64,000 nt of DNA from GCA-002793235 sp965267355 (GTDB lineage Bacteria > Bacteroidota > Bacteroidia > Flavobacteriales_E > Vicingaceae): positions 2,480,001 to 2,544,000 of the forward strand of contig OZ253956.1 of the NCBI GenBank assembly GCA_965267355.1. Direction: 5' to 3'. The notes below the pieces were generated by a model. That model ran no database searches, had not been told where the DNA came from, and saw only the letters and a program-made list of their open reading frames with translations. Made by a program: the position numbers and the translations under genes. This document shows, one piece after another, positions 51,662-61,303 of this stretch (positions within the stretch are counted from its first letter, which is position 1; every line of letters starts with the position of its first letter).

Positions 51662-52837
51662 ATGAAAGAAGTATATATAATATCAGCAGTTAGAACTCCA
51701 ATGGGAAGTTTTATGGGAAGTTTATCTACAGTTTCTGCCCCTTTATTAGGTGCAGCAGCTATTAAAGGCGCATTATCTGAAGCAGGTGTTAACGCAAGTG
51801 AGGTTAACGAAGTATTTATGGGTAATGTATTGCAAGCTAATGTTGGTCAAGCACCAGCTAGACAAGCTGCGATAAACGCTGGAATTGGAGAAAACGTACC
51901 TTGTACTACTGTAAACAAAGTATGTGCTTCTGGAATGAAATCTATTGCGTTAGGTGCTCAAAGCATAATGACTGGAGATAACGACTGTGTTGTTGTAGGT
52001 GGAATGGAGAACATGAGTTCAGTTCCCCACTATTACAATGCACGTAATGGAGTTAAACTTGGAGATATAAAGATGGTTGACGGAATGGTTAAAGATGGTT
52101 TAACTGATGTTTATAATAGAGTGCATATGGGAGTTTGTGCTGAGAAATGTGCTACTGAAAAGAATATTAGCAGAGAAGAGCAAGATGCGTTTGCAATTGA
52201 GTCATACAACAGAGCTGCAGCTGCATGGGATGCTGGAAAATTTAATGATGAAGTAGTTCCTGTTGAAGTACCTCAAAGAAGAGGTGATGCAATTGTAGTT
52301 GATAGAGATGAAGAATACACTAACGTTAAAATGGAAAAAATTCCAACGTTAAGACCAGTTTTTGACAAAGAAGGAACTGTAACTGCTGCTAACGCTTCTA
52401 CTTTAAACGATGGTGCTTCTGCTTTAATATTAATGAGTAAAGAAAAGATGGAAGCTTTAGGATTAACTCCTTTAGCTAAGATTGTAAGTTTTGCTGATGC
52501 TGCCCAAGCACCAGAATGGTTTACTACTGCTCCTTCATTAGCAGTACCAAAAGCATTAGATAAAGCTGGCTTAAGCACATCAGACATTGATTATTGGGAA
52601 TTAAACCAAGCATTTTCTGTTGTTGGAATTGCCAACACAAAAGAATTAGGCTTAGACCCTGCTAAAGTTGATGTTAATGGTGGTGCTGTAGCATTAGGAC
52701 ATCCATTAGGTTCTTCTGGTTCTAGAATTATTGTTACGTTAATTAACGTATTAAAGCAAAACGGAGGAAAATTAGGAGCTGCTGGAATCTGTAATGGTGG
52801 TGGTGGTGCTTCTGCCATGGTTATTGAAAACATATAA
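51662..52837 (+). CDS. Acetyl-CoA C-acetyltransferase (thiolase)
   Basis: A 391-residue thiolase II family enzyme that condenses two acetyl-CoA or thiolyses acetoacetyl-CoA. The acylated nucleophile is C88 in NKVCASGMKS, the proton-handling His is in GGAVALGHPLGSSG, and the second catalytic Cys is C377 in GICNGGGGAS. Length and motif order are standard. Biosynthetic versus degradative use cannot be decided; no beta-oxidation or polyhydroxybutyrate genes are adjacent. A C40 peptidase gene follows 15 bases later, probably in the same transcript without functional link. Confidence 0.93.
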   Translation: MKEVYIISAVRTPMGSFMGSLSTVSAPLLGAAAIKGALSEAGVNASEVNEVFMGNVLQANVGQAPARQAAINAGIGENVPCTTVNKVCASGMKSIALGAQSIMTGDNDCVVVGGMENMSSVPHYYNARNGVKLGDIKMVDGMVKDGLTDVYNRVHMGVCAEKCATEKNISREEQDAFAIESYNRAAAAWDAGKFNDEVVPVEVPQRRGDAIVVDRDEEYTNVKMEKIPTLRPVFDKEGTVTAANASTLNDGASALILMSKEKMEALGLTPLAKIVSFADAAQAPEWFTTAPSLAVPKALDKAGLSTSDIDYWELNQAFSVVGIANTKELGLDPAKVDVNGGAVALGHPLGSSGSRIIVTLINVLKQNGGKLGAAGICNGGGGASAMVIENI

Positions 52838-52852
52838 CCTCCTCTACTCCTT

Positions 52853-53629
52853 ATGAAATACGGTGTTTGCCATTTAAGTGTTGTTCCTTGTCGTTTTGAG
52901 CCTTTTGAAACGAGTGAGATGGTTACACAGTTATTATTTGGTGAAACTGTAAAGCTTTACGAAGAAAAGAAGAAAGACTGGCGCAGAGCCAAAACTGCTT
53001 ATGATGATTATGATTGCTGGATTGACGAAAAGCAAATTACTTTTATAAGCCAAGAAGAATTTGAAGCTATTAATTTGGCTCATGCTAGTGGAGAACTGGT
53101 TCATGTGGTAGAAAACAAAATCACTGAAATGTATACTCCCATTACATTGGGTAGCTCTTTGCCCAACTTTAATGATGGAACTGTAAAGTTTGAAGAACAG
53201 GAACTTTCTTTTACTGGACAAACAATTGATACTTCAAAATCTATTAATAAAGAGTTGGTGGTACAAAATGCTATGATGTACTTAAATGCTCCTTACTTGT
53301 GGGGAGGGCGCTCTCCATTTGGAATAGATTGTTCAGGCTTTACACAAGTAGTGTATAAACTGAATGGGTATAAATTACCAAGAGATGCTTCGCAGCAAGC
53401 TGAAATTGGGCAAACTTTAAGCTTTATTGAAGAATCTGAAAGTGGTGATTTAGCTTTTTTTGATAATGATGAAGGTAATATCATACATGTAGGTATCATG
53501 TTAGAGAACAACAGTATTATCCATGCCTCAGGCAAAGTAAGGATTGACAAAATAGACCACCAAGGTATTTTTAATGTTGACACTGGAGACTACTCTCATC
53601 GATTACGATTAATCAAAAAAATACTATAA
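52853..53629 (+). CDS. NlpC/P60 (C40) cell-wall peptidase with SH3 domains
   Basis: A 258-residue protein with no evident signal peptide. Residues 1-65 and about 80-120 look like bacterial SH3 domains (SEMVTQLLFGETVKLYEEKKKDWRRAKTAYDDYDCWID). The C-terminal NlpC/P60 domain has the triad C160 (FGIDCSGF), H212 (IIHVGIM) and H224 (SIIHASG). It matches the dipeptidyl-peptidase VI-like/YkfC group, which cleaves gamma-D-glutamyl-diamino acid bonds in muropeptides. Lack of a signal peptide suggests recycling of muropeptides in the cytoplasm. Confidence 0.92.
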   Translation: MKYGVCHLSVVPCRFEPFETSEMVTQLLFGETVKLYEEKKKDWRRAKTAYDDYDCWIDEKQITFISQEEFEAINLAHASGELVHVVENKITEMYTPITLGSSLPNFNDGTVKFEEQELSFTGQTIDTSKSINKELVVQNAMMYLNAPYLWGGRSPFGIDCSGFTQVVYKLNGYKLPRDASQQAEIGQTLSFIEESESGDLAFFDNDEGNIIHVGIMLENNSIIHASGKVRIDKIDHQGIFNVDTGDYSHRLRLIKKIL

Positions 53630-53656
53630 AAAAGCCGCTCAATGAGCGGCTTTTTT
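53628..53656. terminator. Bidirectional terminator between C40 peptidase and M4 protease genes
   Basis: AAAAAAGCCGCTC and GAGCGGCTTTTTT form a 13-bp perfect stem with loop AAT. The stem starts at the last bases of the peptidase gene. The A and T runs allow use from both convergent genes. Confidence 0.92.
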
Positions 53657-53672
53657 TGTGAACTAAGAAACT

Positions 53673-56600
53673 TTATTTAATCAGTTTAACTATATAATTT
53701 TCTGTTTCGTTGTAAACATTAACTATGTATAAGCCTTTTGCTTGTGTTGGCATAGTTAATATTTCTCTTTGTTTTTTAACCGTAACATTAATTTGGTCTT
53801 CTACTATTACTTGTCCTAAAGCATTTAGTACTGTTAAGTTATAGTTTCCTTCAACAAAGTTGTTTAAACCTAATTCAATGTTGTTACTAGTATTATAATG
53901 AGCTGTAAAGCTTGTTACTCCTGTTAACTCCTTTACATCAGTACATACATCTACCATTGCTGTTACAGGTGCTCTCGGGCTCACACAATCTTGCTCTCTT
54001 ACCGTCCAGTTATAGAAGAAATAATAAAAACCTACAGGGTTAGTTCCTGCACTACTTCTAGTAATTTCAGCAATACCTGGTAGAGTATAAGGATAATTAG
54101 TTCCTGCATTATTTCTGTATAAATCTATCATAGAAGTTTGAGAAACTCCCAGCTGATAATCAGTTCCTGGACTAATTAAGAAATTAAGGTTAACCGTTTG
54201 TTGTCCGTTTGGTATATTCACCACAGTAGATTGTAATACTGATCCTGTATTATCTCTCAACTCAATGGTTCTGTTACCAGCAGCACCAGAATAAACTTCA
54301 ACAGAAACCAATTCCATTGGAGCAAATACATCAAATATCAAATACTGGAAATTGTTAAAATTAGCTCCACCACCAGTATTATTAGGTTTACCCATATTGG
54401 CTGTTGATTGAGCAACAACATCCTCCACATAATAAGTAGTTGTATTAGTTAAAGTAGGTGTAGTATAGGTATTACCTGTGTTAATGATAGTACCACCTGT
54501 TGCAACGCTATACCAGTTTAATGTTCCTGATCCACTTGCTGAAAGGTTTGCTGGGTCATTTTCACAAATACTATCTCCTGTTGTATTAGGAGCAGCTGGC
54601 ATATCAACAAAAATATAGTTGTTTTTCGTTTCAGTACCTGGTCCAATTCCGTTAGTAGCTGTTAAACTAACTGTGTATAGTCCATTTGCAGCATATTGAT
54701 GTGTAGGGTTTTGTTGATTAGATGTATTTCCATCACCAAAGTTCCACATCCAAGAAGACGGTCCATTGTTAGATAAATCTGTAAATTCTACCAAACCAGT
54801 ACAAGTAGTATCTACGTTAGCAGCAAAATCAGCACTTGGAGCTTGATTTGGCAGGTTACATTGCCAAGTAATTTCAAATCCATTTTCTTCTACAGCTTGG
54901 TCAGAATGGAAAACAACTGTAATAGCCCCACCAGTTGATGATACAGTTGCTGGCGGTTGGTTATTGTTACAGTACCTTCCGATTAAAGCAGAAGATGTAT
55001 TTGGTCCATCATACACTTCAATATAGTCATAATCGCATTGGCTACCTGATGAACCTGCCTCAATATCAAACATTACAAATGATAAATCTACAGTGGACGC
55101 TCCGGTTGGAATAATTGTAACCTGAGCATCTTCATCAGAACCATATTGTCCTGAAGACCCACCACTATCATAAATAGTTCCTGCACAACCAGTTTGTGTA
55201 TTTGCAGTACCATTTGGTGGTAAAATTGAAATACATGGTTGATTGGTATCTACTATAACATAAGCCACTTTTGTAGTAGTATCAACACCACAAGAAGGCC
55301 CCCCGTCTGCAATTAATTCAACTGTATAAGTTCCATATCCAGTATAAGTATGAGAAGGTGATGTTTGAGTACTACCTGCACTACCATCTCCAAAATCCCA
55401 ATCATAAGTAATTCCATTTACACTCAAATTATTAAAATTAACTGTGAAAGGAGCCGAACATGAAGTTAAAGTAGGAGCATCAAAATCACTAACCGTATTT
55501 GGAGCAAAAGGTTGTCCAACACCTACAGCATACCAAGCATTAGTAACTTGTTCTACTTCAAATGTACATCCTCCATATAGGTCAACAGCTGATTGAATAG
55601 CATAAAATCTAGCATCAGCATAATCAGAATTTTGGGTTAAATAAACCGTTAAGTTTCTAAATGATACATCAGCTGCCTTAGTCATTCCAATACTAGTAAT
55701 GTTATAAGAATCTCCATTATCATTAGTACCAGAGCCTCCATCAACTAATAATACATACCAAAAATTTTGAACCCCACTGTTGGTATGAACCCCTCCATTA
55801 TCAGCTCCTCCTAAAGGTGCCCAGTTATTACCAAAATAAGTATGTGGGTCTCCTTGTGAGTTTGGGTCTTCCATATCTCTAATCAACAACCCTAAATCAT
55901 CACCTAATTGCCAATCCGCCATAGGATGACCTGGTCTGTAAATCATATCTATAGAAATACCAAAAATATCACTAAACGACTCGTTTAAAGCTCCTGATTC
56001 ATCTTGATAAACAAGGTTAGCCGTATTGGTAGTTAAACCATGAGTAATTTCATGACCAGCAATATCTATTGCTGTAAATGGAGTATTATTTCCACTTCCA
56101 TCACCATATGTCATTCTTTGACCATCCCAAAATGCATTTGAGAAATTATTATCATAACTAACATAACTATCTAATCTAAATCCATTACCATCTATACTGT
56201 TTCTACCATGGTAGTTGAAAAAATAATCGTAAGTCATTTCAGCACCCCAGTGAGCATCTAGACCACCTTCGTTACTAATATTCCAATTATTAGAGTTATG
56301 TGTGATATCAGTATTAACATGATTAGCAACATGACCACAATCAAATGTTCTAATTCCATTACCTCTACCCGTTTCTTGTAATCTGTGGTTACTACCACTT
56401 GTATTATCAGATGTTATCGTTTGTGTTCCACTATAAACTGTTGTAGCAGTACCTGTAACATCTACTTCATGTATCAATTCTCTTTCCCATACAATTTCAC
56501 CAGAAGTCGCATCAACAAAAATAAAATCTCTTCTTAATGGTTCTTGAGCATAAATATTGAATTTGTAAGCTAAAACCATTTCATTGGTTACAACTCCTCC

Positions 56601-57173
56601 CTTATTCACTATAACTAATTCTCCTTTTGGGTAATAAGTAGCATTTGGGTCTTCTTGAGACCACTTTAAATGCGCTTCCTCTGCAGTAATTTCCCACTTG
56701 TATTTAGCTGCTCCAACATAAGCTAAAGCATTGCTTAATGCAGTTTCTTCTGAAATAGCTGCTTTAGTAGGTGCATTAACTTCACTAAATAATTCACCAT
56801 TTAAAGATTGAATCATTCCATTATTAGTGTGCGTTAAAAACATAGATAACTCTACAGGGATGTTATTAACTGTCTGTTGGTAACGATAGTGTTGTAAACC
56901 AAGTTTACCAGTTTCTACTTTTATAAGTTCTAATCCAAATTTTGTGTCGGATTCGTAATATTGATTTAACCAACTTTGAAGTTTGCTGAACGGTAACTCT
57001 TTACCTTTCCTAAATTTTACATAGCTAGGAAAATTGGTAAAGTTTTTCAGTCTAACAATCTCAGCGTTTTTAGCTTTATTATCAGCTCTTTTTCCGTACA
57101 AAACGGTTGGTTTTACTGTTGCATTAGCGTAAAAAAATGAACACATTGCAACAAAAAGAAATGCTTTTTTCAT
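53673..57173 (-). CDS. Secreted M4 (thermolysin-like) metalloprotease with PKD and CUB domains and T9SS sorting tail
   Basis: An 1166-residue exoprotease precursor. Signal peptide about 1-18; FTP/PepSY propeptide about 40-230. The catalytic domain has HEITH at 375-379 and the third zinc ligand E399 in GALNESFSD; the HVNTDITHNS to DAHWGAEMTYDYF region is typical. Then come a PKD domain (about 562-645), a CUB domain (653-771, cysteine-rich), a second PKD domain (781-858), and an Ig-like segment. The last 85 residues (from about 1079, ELTGVTSFTAHYN to YIVKLIK) form a type A T9SS sorting domain. It would be exported and either released or fixed to the cell surface. The gene is monocistronic. Confidence 0.93.
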   Translation of the reverse strand: MKKAFLFVAMCSFFYANATVKPTVLYGKRADNKAKNAEIVRLKNFTNFPSYVKFRKGKELPFSKLQSWLNQYYESDTKFGLELIKVETGKLGLQHYRYQQTVNNIPVELSMFLTHTNNGMIQSLNGELFSEVNAPTKAAISEETALSNALAYVGAAKYKWEITAEEAHLKWSQEDPNATYYPKGELVIVNKGGVVTNEMVLAYKFNIYAQEPLRRDFIFVDATSGEIVWERELIHEVDVTGTATTVYSGTQTITSDNTSGSNHRLQETGRGNGIRTFDCGHVANHVNTDITHNSNNWNISNEGGLDAHWGAEMTYDYFFNYHGRNSIDGNGFRLDSYVSYDNNFSNAFWDGQRMTYGDGSGNNTPFTAIDIAGHEITHGLTTNTANLVYQDESGALNESFSDIFGISIDMIYRPGHPMADWQLGDDLGLLIRDMEDPNSQGDPHTYFGNNWAPLGGADNGGVHTNSGVQNFWYVLLVDGGSGTNDNGDSYNITSIGMTKAADVSFRNLTVYLTQNSDYADARFYAIQSAVDLYGGCTFEVEQVTNAWYAVGVGQPFAPNTVSDFDAPTLTSCSAPFTVNFNNLSVNGITYDWDFGDGSAGSTQTSPSHTYTGYGTYTVELIADGGPSCGVDTTTKVAYVIVDTNQPCISILPPNGTANTQTGCAGTIYDSGGSSGQYGSDEDAQVTIIPTGASTVDLSFVMFDIEAGSSGSQCDYDYIEVYDGPNTSSALIGRYCNNNQPPATVSSTGGAITVVFHSDQAVEENGFEITWQCNLPNQAPSADFAANVDTTCTGLVEFTDLSNNGPSSWMWNFGDGNTSNQQNPTHQYAANGLYTVSLTATNGIGPGTETKNNYIFVDMPAAPNTTGDSICENDPANLSASGSGTLNWYSVATGGTIINTGNTYTTPTLTNTTTYYVEDVVAQSTANMGKPNNTGGGANFNNFQYLIFDVFAPMELVSVEVYSGAAGNRTIELRDNTGSVLQSTVVNIPNGQQTVNLNFLISPGTDYQLGVSQTSMIDLYRNNAGTNYPYTLPGIAEITRSSAGTNPVGFYYFFYNWTVREQDCVSPRAPVTAMVDVCTDVKELTGVTSFTAHYNTSNNIELGLNNFVEGNYNLTVLNALGQVIVEDQINVTVKKQREILTMPTQAKGLYIVNVYNETENYIVKLIK

Positions 57174-57271
57174 TATACCTCGTAAGAATTTTAGTTAGTG
57201 AAAGCCTAAATTTAGGTTAAATTCTACTAAAATCCAAACTGAAACAAGGAACGGTAAATTTTAAAGCATTT

Positions 57272-58891
57272 TTAATACTTTAACACCTTCTTTGCAAAAT
57301 CTTTTGTTTTAAGAAAATAAACACCTGATTTTTCTAAACTAATTTTAAAAGAAGTATGTTTAATTTCATCAGTAAAAATAAGCTGTCCAAATGAGTTATA
57401 AATGTAAATTTCATCACCTATTAATTTTTCAGGAACAAGGATATTAAGCTCTCCGTTAGTAGGATTAGGATAAACCTTTAACTCCACTTCGTTTTCTTCT
57501 TGAATACCAGTAGTTATACACCCTGACAAATCTGGGTTTAATTCAAGTGGGTTGCCTGGTGTTAAAGTTTTTCCTATAAGCCCAGCAAAAGTTGATTCAT
57601 ACTTCTTTGAACGAAATACAGCTCTACCCACAGTAGGAGAATCTCCTTGAGTCATTGGTCCATTCGCATTCATAGGATTTATATACTCCCATACAATGTT
57701 TTTAAGGCTATCTATTTCAATAAATCGTCCATTCCTGCCTTCACAAATCAAAGTATTACCATTTGATAATCTCTGTGCACCAGAAATAATTGAGGAGTTT
57801 AAATCTGATTGAGGGATAGCTTCATAAATCCACTCTGCTGTATCTGGTCCAAAAGTAGTATCAGCTTCAATAATATAATTTCCATTCACATCTTTTAACG
57901 GATTAACTATATCAACCGTAGAATACCCTCTTTGGTTACCGTTATTAAAAAACAAAATCTTACCTGCATCTTTATATCCATTTGGTATCCAATGTACGGT
58001 ATGCTGACCTTCATTTTGTTGCCCTGCAGTAGTAACATGATCGTAAGCTATTGGGTTGCCATACCTGTATAAGATATCTCCCCCTTTACCCATTGCACCT
58101 CCAGCATGTGATGCTGATTCAGCAGTTGTAGTACTATGATCAATAATAAAAAACTCATTGAAAGAATTAAAACTAATCGCCAACTGATCTAAATCTGCAT
58201 TATAAAAAACTGAGTTTGCATGTCCCCAATCAGCTTTTGGCTGATTCTTAACATAATTAATATCCATTAATTCTGGATGAGCTGCTACCACCCCATAATT
58301 TGATACAGAAGAATTAAAATCCTGAACTAAATGATCCCATATATGCCATTCCCAAACTACTACAGCACTATCAGCTCCAACAGGTTGCAACTCCATTAAA
58401 AATTCTCCAAAAAGCTCACCTTCATTCATCAAGTTAACTGTATCTCTTCCTGCATTATAACATTCAATTGGAGATTTTCTTTCTATCGCTAAAACAATTA
58501 CATTACCGTTGGGTAAGTATTCAATATCATGATGTTGTACAATATTTGAATCAGAAACAACATACTCCCACACAATATTGCTATTCCAATCTAATATTTC
58601 TATTCTACCACCTTGTCCAGCAATATTAAAATAGGAATTAGGGTATTTACAACTTCTTATCAAATTCCCGTTACTTAAAAAATCAATACCTGCTCCAGGC
58701 TTATAAACACTATACCATTCATGCACCACTCTACCACAATTATCAATTAAATACGTAGTAGTATTATTGCTTGGACAAAATAAAGTATATGCTTCTTGTT
58801 CTTGTCCAGATTGATAGGTAGTTCCACAAGTCAATTGTGCTTTTAACGGAATAATAACGGTGCTTAAAATAAATAGGTAGATATATTTCAT
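57272..58891 (-). CDS. Secreted arylsulfotransferase-like propeller protein with T9SS sorting tail
   Basis: A 539-residue protein. Signal peptide about 1-18. Residues 25-440 show repeated blade motifs with aromatic and G-N signatures (FLSNGNLIRS, LPNGNVIVLAI, RLSNGNTLICEGRNGRFIEID, NIVWEYINP), as in ASST-type six-bladed propellers; possible active-site histidines are in QHHDIEYLPNG and QHTVHWIPNG. A T9SS type A sorting domain with VYPNPTNGELNI starts near 467 and ends at VLKY. Family enzymes move sulfate between phenols, but many Bacteroidota members are untested. Its stop lies only 98 bases upstream of the M4 gene start, in the same orientation. Confidence 0.85.
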   Translation of the reverse strand: MKYIYLFILSTVIIPLKAQLTCGTTYQSGQEQEAYTLFCPSNNTTTYLIDNCGRVVHEWYSVYKPGAGIDFLSNGNLIRSCKYPNSYFNIAGQGGRIEILDWNSNIVWEYVVSDSNIVQHHDIEYLPNGNVIVLAIERKSPIECYNAGRDTVNLMNEGELFGEFLMELQPVGADSAVVVWEWHIWDHLVQDFNSSVSNYGVVAAHPELMDINYVKNQPKADWGHANSVFYNADLDQLAISFNSFNEFFIIDHSTTTAESASHAGGAMGKGGDILYRYGNPIAYDHVTTAGQQNEGQHTVHWIPNGYKDAGKILFFNNGNQRGYSTVDIVNPLKDVNGNYIIEADTTFGPDTAEWIYEAIPQSDLNSSIISGAQRLSNGNTLICEGRNGRFIEIDSLKNIVWEYINPMNANGPMTQGDSPTVGRAVFRSKKYESTFAGLIGKTLTPGNPLELNPDLSGCITTGIQEENEVELKVYPNPTNGELNILVPEKLIGDEIYIYNSFGQLIFTDEIKHTSFKISLEKSGVYFLKTKDFAKKVLKY

Positions 58892-58895
58892 AATC

Positions 58896-60134
58896 TTAGT
58901 TTAAAATCACCTTATCAATTACGTTACTTCCAAAAGCGTATGGAAGGTAATCATAAGATGATATAGGTTTTGTTACAATTAAATTTGCTTTTTTTCCAAC
59001 AGCTATACTTCCATGAGTTTTTGACAAGCCCATAGCATAAGCACCATTTATTGTTGAAGCATTAATAGCTTCTTCAGGAGTTAATTTCATGTTGATGCAA
59101 GCCAATGACAATACAAAAGGCATATTGCCTGAAGGCGTTGAACCTGGATTAAAATCTGTAGCCAAACAAACTGGCAACCCATTATTAATTAACTCTTTTG
59201 CAGGCGCATAAGGTATGTTCAGGAAAAAAGAACACGATGGTAAAACCGTTGGCATTACATCAGATTTTGATAAATCTTCAATATCCTTTTCAGTCATTAC
59301 CTCTAGGTGGTCTACTGATAACGCTTTATTTTTAACACCTACTTGAATACCTCCTATAGAAGTAAATTGGTTAACATGTATTTTAGGAGTTAAACCAATT
59401 GCTATTCCTGCTTGTAATATTTTATCCGTTTCTTCAGGAGTGTAGTAATTAGTTTCACAAAATACATCAATATAATCAGCTAATCCCTCTTCTTTTATAA
59501 CAGGTAGCATTTTATTGATAATCGCATTGATATATCCTTCTCTATTCTCTTTGTATTCTGTTGGAATGGCGTGAGCACCCAAAAATGTAGCTTTAATAGT
59601 TAAATCACTCTCTTCTTTCAAACGTTTAATAACTCTCAACATTTTTAACTCAGCATCTACACTTAAACCATACCCACTTTTTATTTCTACAGCTCCAGTA
59701 CCAGTACTTTTTATTTCCTCTAACCTTATCATAGCAGACTCGTACAACTCTTCTTCTGAAGCATTTTGGAGTTTTTTAGCAGAGTTTAAAATCCCCCCTC
59801 CTTTTTTAGCTATTTCTTCATAAGTCAATCCATTAATTCTATCAACAAACTCTCCTTCCCTACTTGCCGCAAAAACTATATGGGTGTGCGAATCACAAAA
59901 TGCAGGCATTACCATTTGTCCATCAACATCTATAATTTCCAATTCGTTCCAATCTAAAATTTCAGGAAAATCTATCATCTCTCCAAAACCAACAATAACG
60001 CCATCTTCAATTGCTAACCAAGCATCTTTTATCGTTGGAAGTTGCCCCATTTCCTTCCCTTTCACTAATGTTTTTGGTTCAGTTTCAACCTGAATAAGCT
60101 CTTTAATATTTTTAATGATTGTCTTTTGCATCAA
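58896..60134 (-). CDS. hutI: Imidazolonepropionase HutI
   Basis: A 412-residue amidohydrolase for the third step of histidine degradation, opening 4-imidazolone-5-propanoate to N-formimino-L-glutamate. The metal motif is DSHTHIVF (H83, H85), and the ligand TEYKENREGY region, the later KIHVNQF and the DHLE and DFNPGST motifs all fit HutI. Length is normal. No hutH, hutU or hutG lies in the window, so it is a solitary member of the pathway here. It ends 4 bases before the sulfotransferase-like gene start, in the same orientation. Confidence 0.93.
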   Translation of the reverse strand: MMQKTIIKNIKELIQVETEPKTLVKGKEMGQLPTIKDAWLAIEDGVIVGFGEMIDFPEILDWNELEIIDVDGQMVMPAFCDSHTHIVFAASREGEFVDRINGLTYEEIAKKGGGILNSAKKLQNASEEELYESAMIRLEEIKSTGTGAVEIKSGYGLSVDAELKMLRVIKRLKEESDLTIKATFLGAHAIPTEYKENREGYINAIINKMLPVIKEEGLADYIDVFCETNYYTPEETDKILQAGIAIGLTPKIHVNQFTSIGGIQVGVKNKALSVDHLEVMTEKDIEDLSKSDVMPTVLPSCSFFLNIPYAPAKELINNGLPVCLATDFNPGSTPSGNMPFVLSLACINMKLTPEEAINASTINGAYAMGLSKTHGSIAVGKKANLIVTKPISSYDYLPYAFGSNVIDKVILN

Positions 60135-60220
60135 ATATTTCTTTACAGTAACAAAAGTAATAAAAGGAATTTGTTGAATATTTTATTCACTAAGCAAAAG
60201 ATTAGTTAATTTGCAATCCT

Positions 60221-61303
60221 ATGGCTGGTAATACTTTTGGAAAGATATTTAGATTAACTACCTATGGCGAATCGCACGGCAAAGCCATTGGAGGCATAAT
60301 TGATGGTTGTCCTGCTGGTTTAAAGCTAGATGTTGATTTTATCCAATCTGAGCTAAAAAAAAGAAAGCCTGGTCAATCAAAAATTACCACTCAACGAAAA
60401 GAGGATGACCAAGTTGAATTCTTATCTGGCGTATTTGAAGGAGTAACTACAGGAACTCCAATTGGATTTGTTATTCAAAATACCAACCAAAAATCTAAAG
60501 ATTACGACCACATTAAGGATAAATACAGACCATCTCATGCAGATTATACTTATGATGCTAAATATGGCGAGCGTGATTACAGAGGCGGTGGAAGAAGCTC
60601 TGCCCGAGAGACTGCTTGTAGGGTTGTTGGTGGAGCAGTAGCAAAATTAATTCTTAGACATCATGGGATTGCAATAAATGCTTATGTATCTCAAGTTGGT
60701 AACATAAAAGTATTAAAGCATTATAGTGAATTAGATTTAGATTCTACATTCAATACTCCTGTGCATTGCCCAGATGAGACTTTATGTGATATGATGTACA
60801 ATTATATTGATAAAGTACGTAAAGAAGGAGATACTATTGGTGGGCAAATAAGCTGTGTAATTCAAGGTGCCCCTGCAGGATTAGGCGAACCTGTTTTTGA
60901 CAGGCTTGAAGCTGATTTAGCAAAAGCAATACTAAGTATAAATGCTACCAAAGGATTTGAATTTGGATCAGGCTTCAGAGGGATAAGTCAAAGAGGTTCT
61001 GAGCATAATGATGAATTTTTTATTGATGATAAATCTAATGTCAGAACAAGAACCAACAATTCTGGGGGTATACAGGGTGGAATTAGCAATGGAGAAGACA
61101 TTTATTTTAGTGTAGCTTTTAAACCAGTTGCTACCATTATGCAAAAACAACAAACAATTAATTCTGATTTAAAACAGGTAGAAATAGAAGGACGAGGAAG
61201 ACATGACCCGTGCGTATTACCCAGAGCTGTTGTAATTGTTGAGGCCATGACAGCCATCACACTAGTTGACTATTTATTAAGACATAGAACTACTCAATTA
61301 TGA
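60221..61303 (+). CDS. aroC: Chorismate synthase
   Basis: A 360-residue FMN-dependent lyase that converts 5-enolpyruvylshikimate-3-phosphate to chorismate, the last common step of aromatic amino acid synthesis. The signatures GNTFGKIFRLTTYGESHG, RGGGRSSARETACRV and the C-terminal RHDPCVLPRAVVIVEAMTA are all present. Its stop overlaps the start of the symporter gene by 4 bases (ATGA), so the two are coupled although they have no obvious metabolic link. Confidence 0.97.
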   Translation: MAGNTFGKIFRLTTYGESHGKAIGGIIDGCPAGLKLDVDFIQSELKKRKPGQSKITTQRKEDDQVEFLSGVFEGVTTGTPIGFVIQNTNQKSKDYDHIKDKYRPSHADYTYDAKYGERDYRGGGRSSARETACRVVGGAVAKLILRHHGIAINAYVSQVGNIKVLKHYSELDLDSTFNTPVHCPDETLCDMMYNYIDKVRKEGDTIGGQISCVIQGAPAGLGEPVFDRLEADLAKAILSINATKGFEFGSGFRGISQRGSEHNDEFFIDDKSNVRTRTNNSGGIQGGISNGEDIYFSVAFKPVATIMQKQQTINSDLKQVEIEGRGRHDPCVLPRAVVIVEAMTAITLVDYLLRHRTTQL

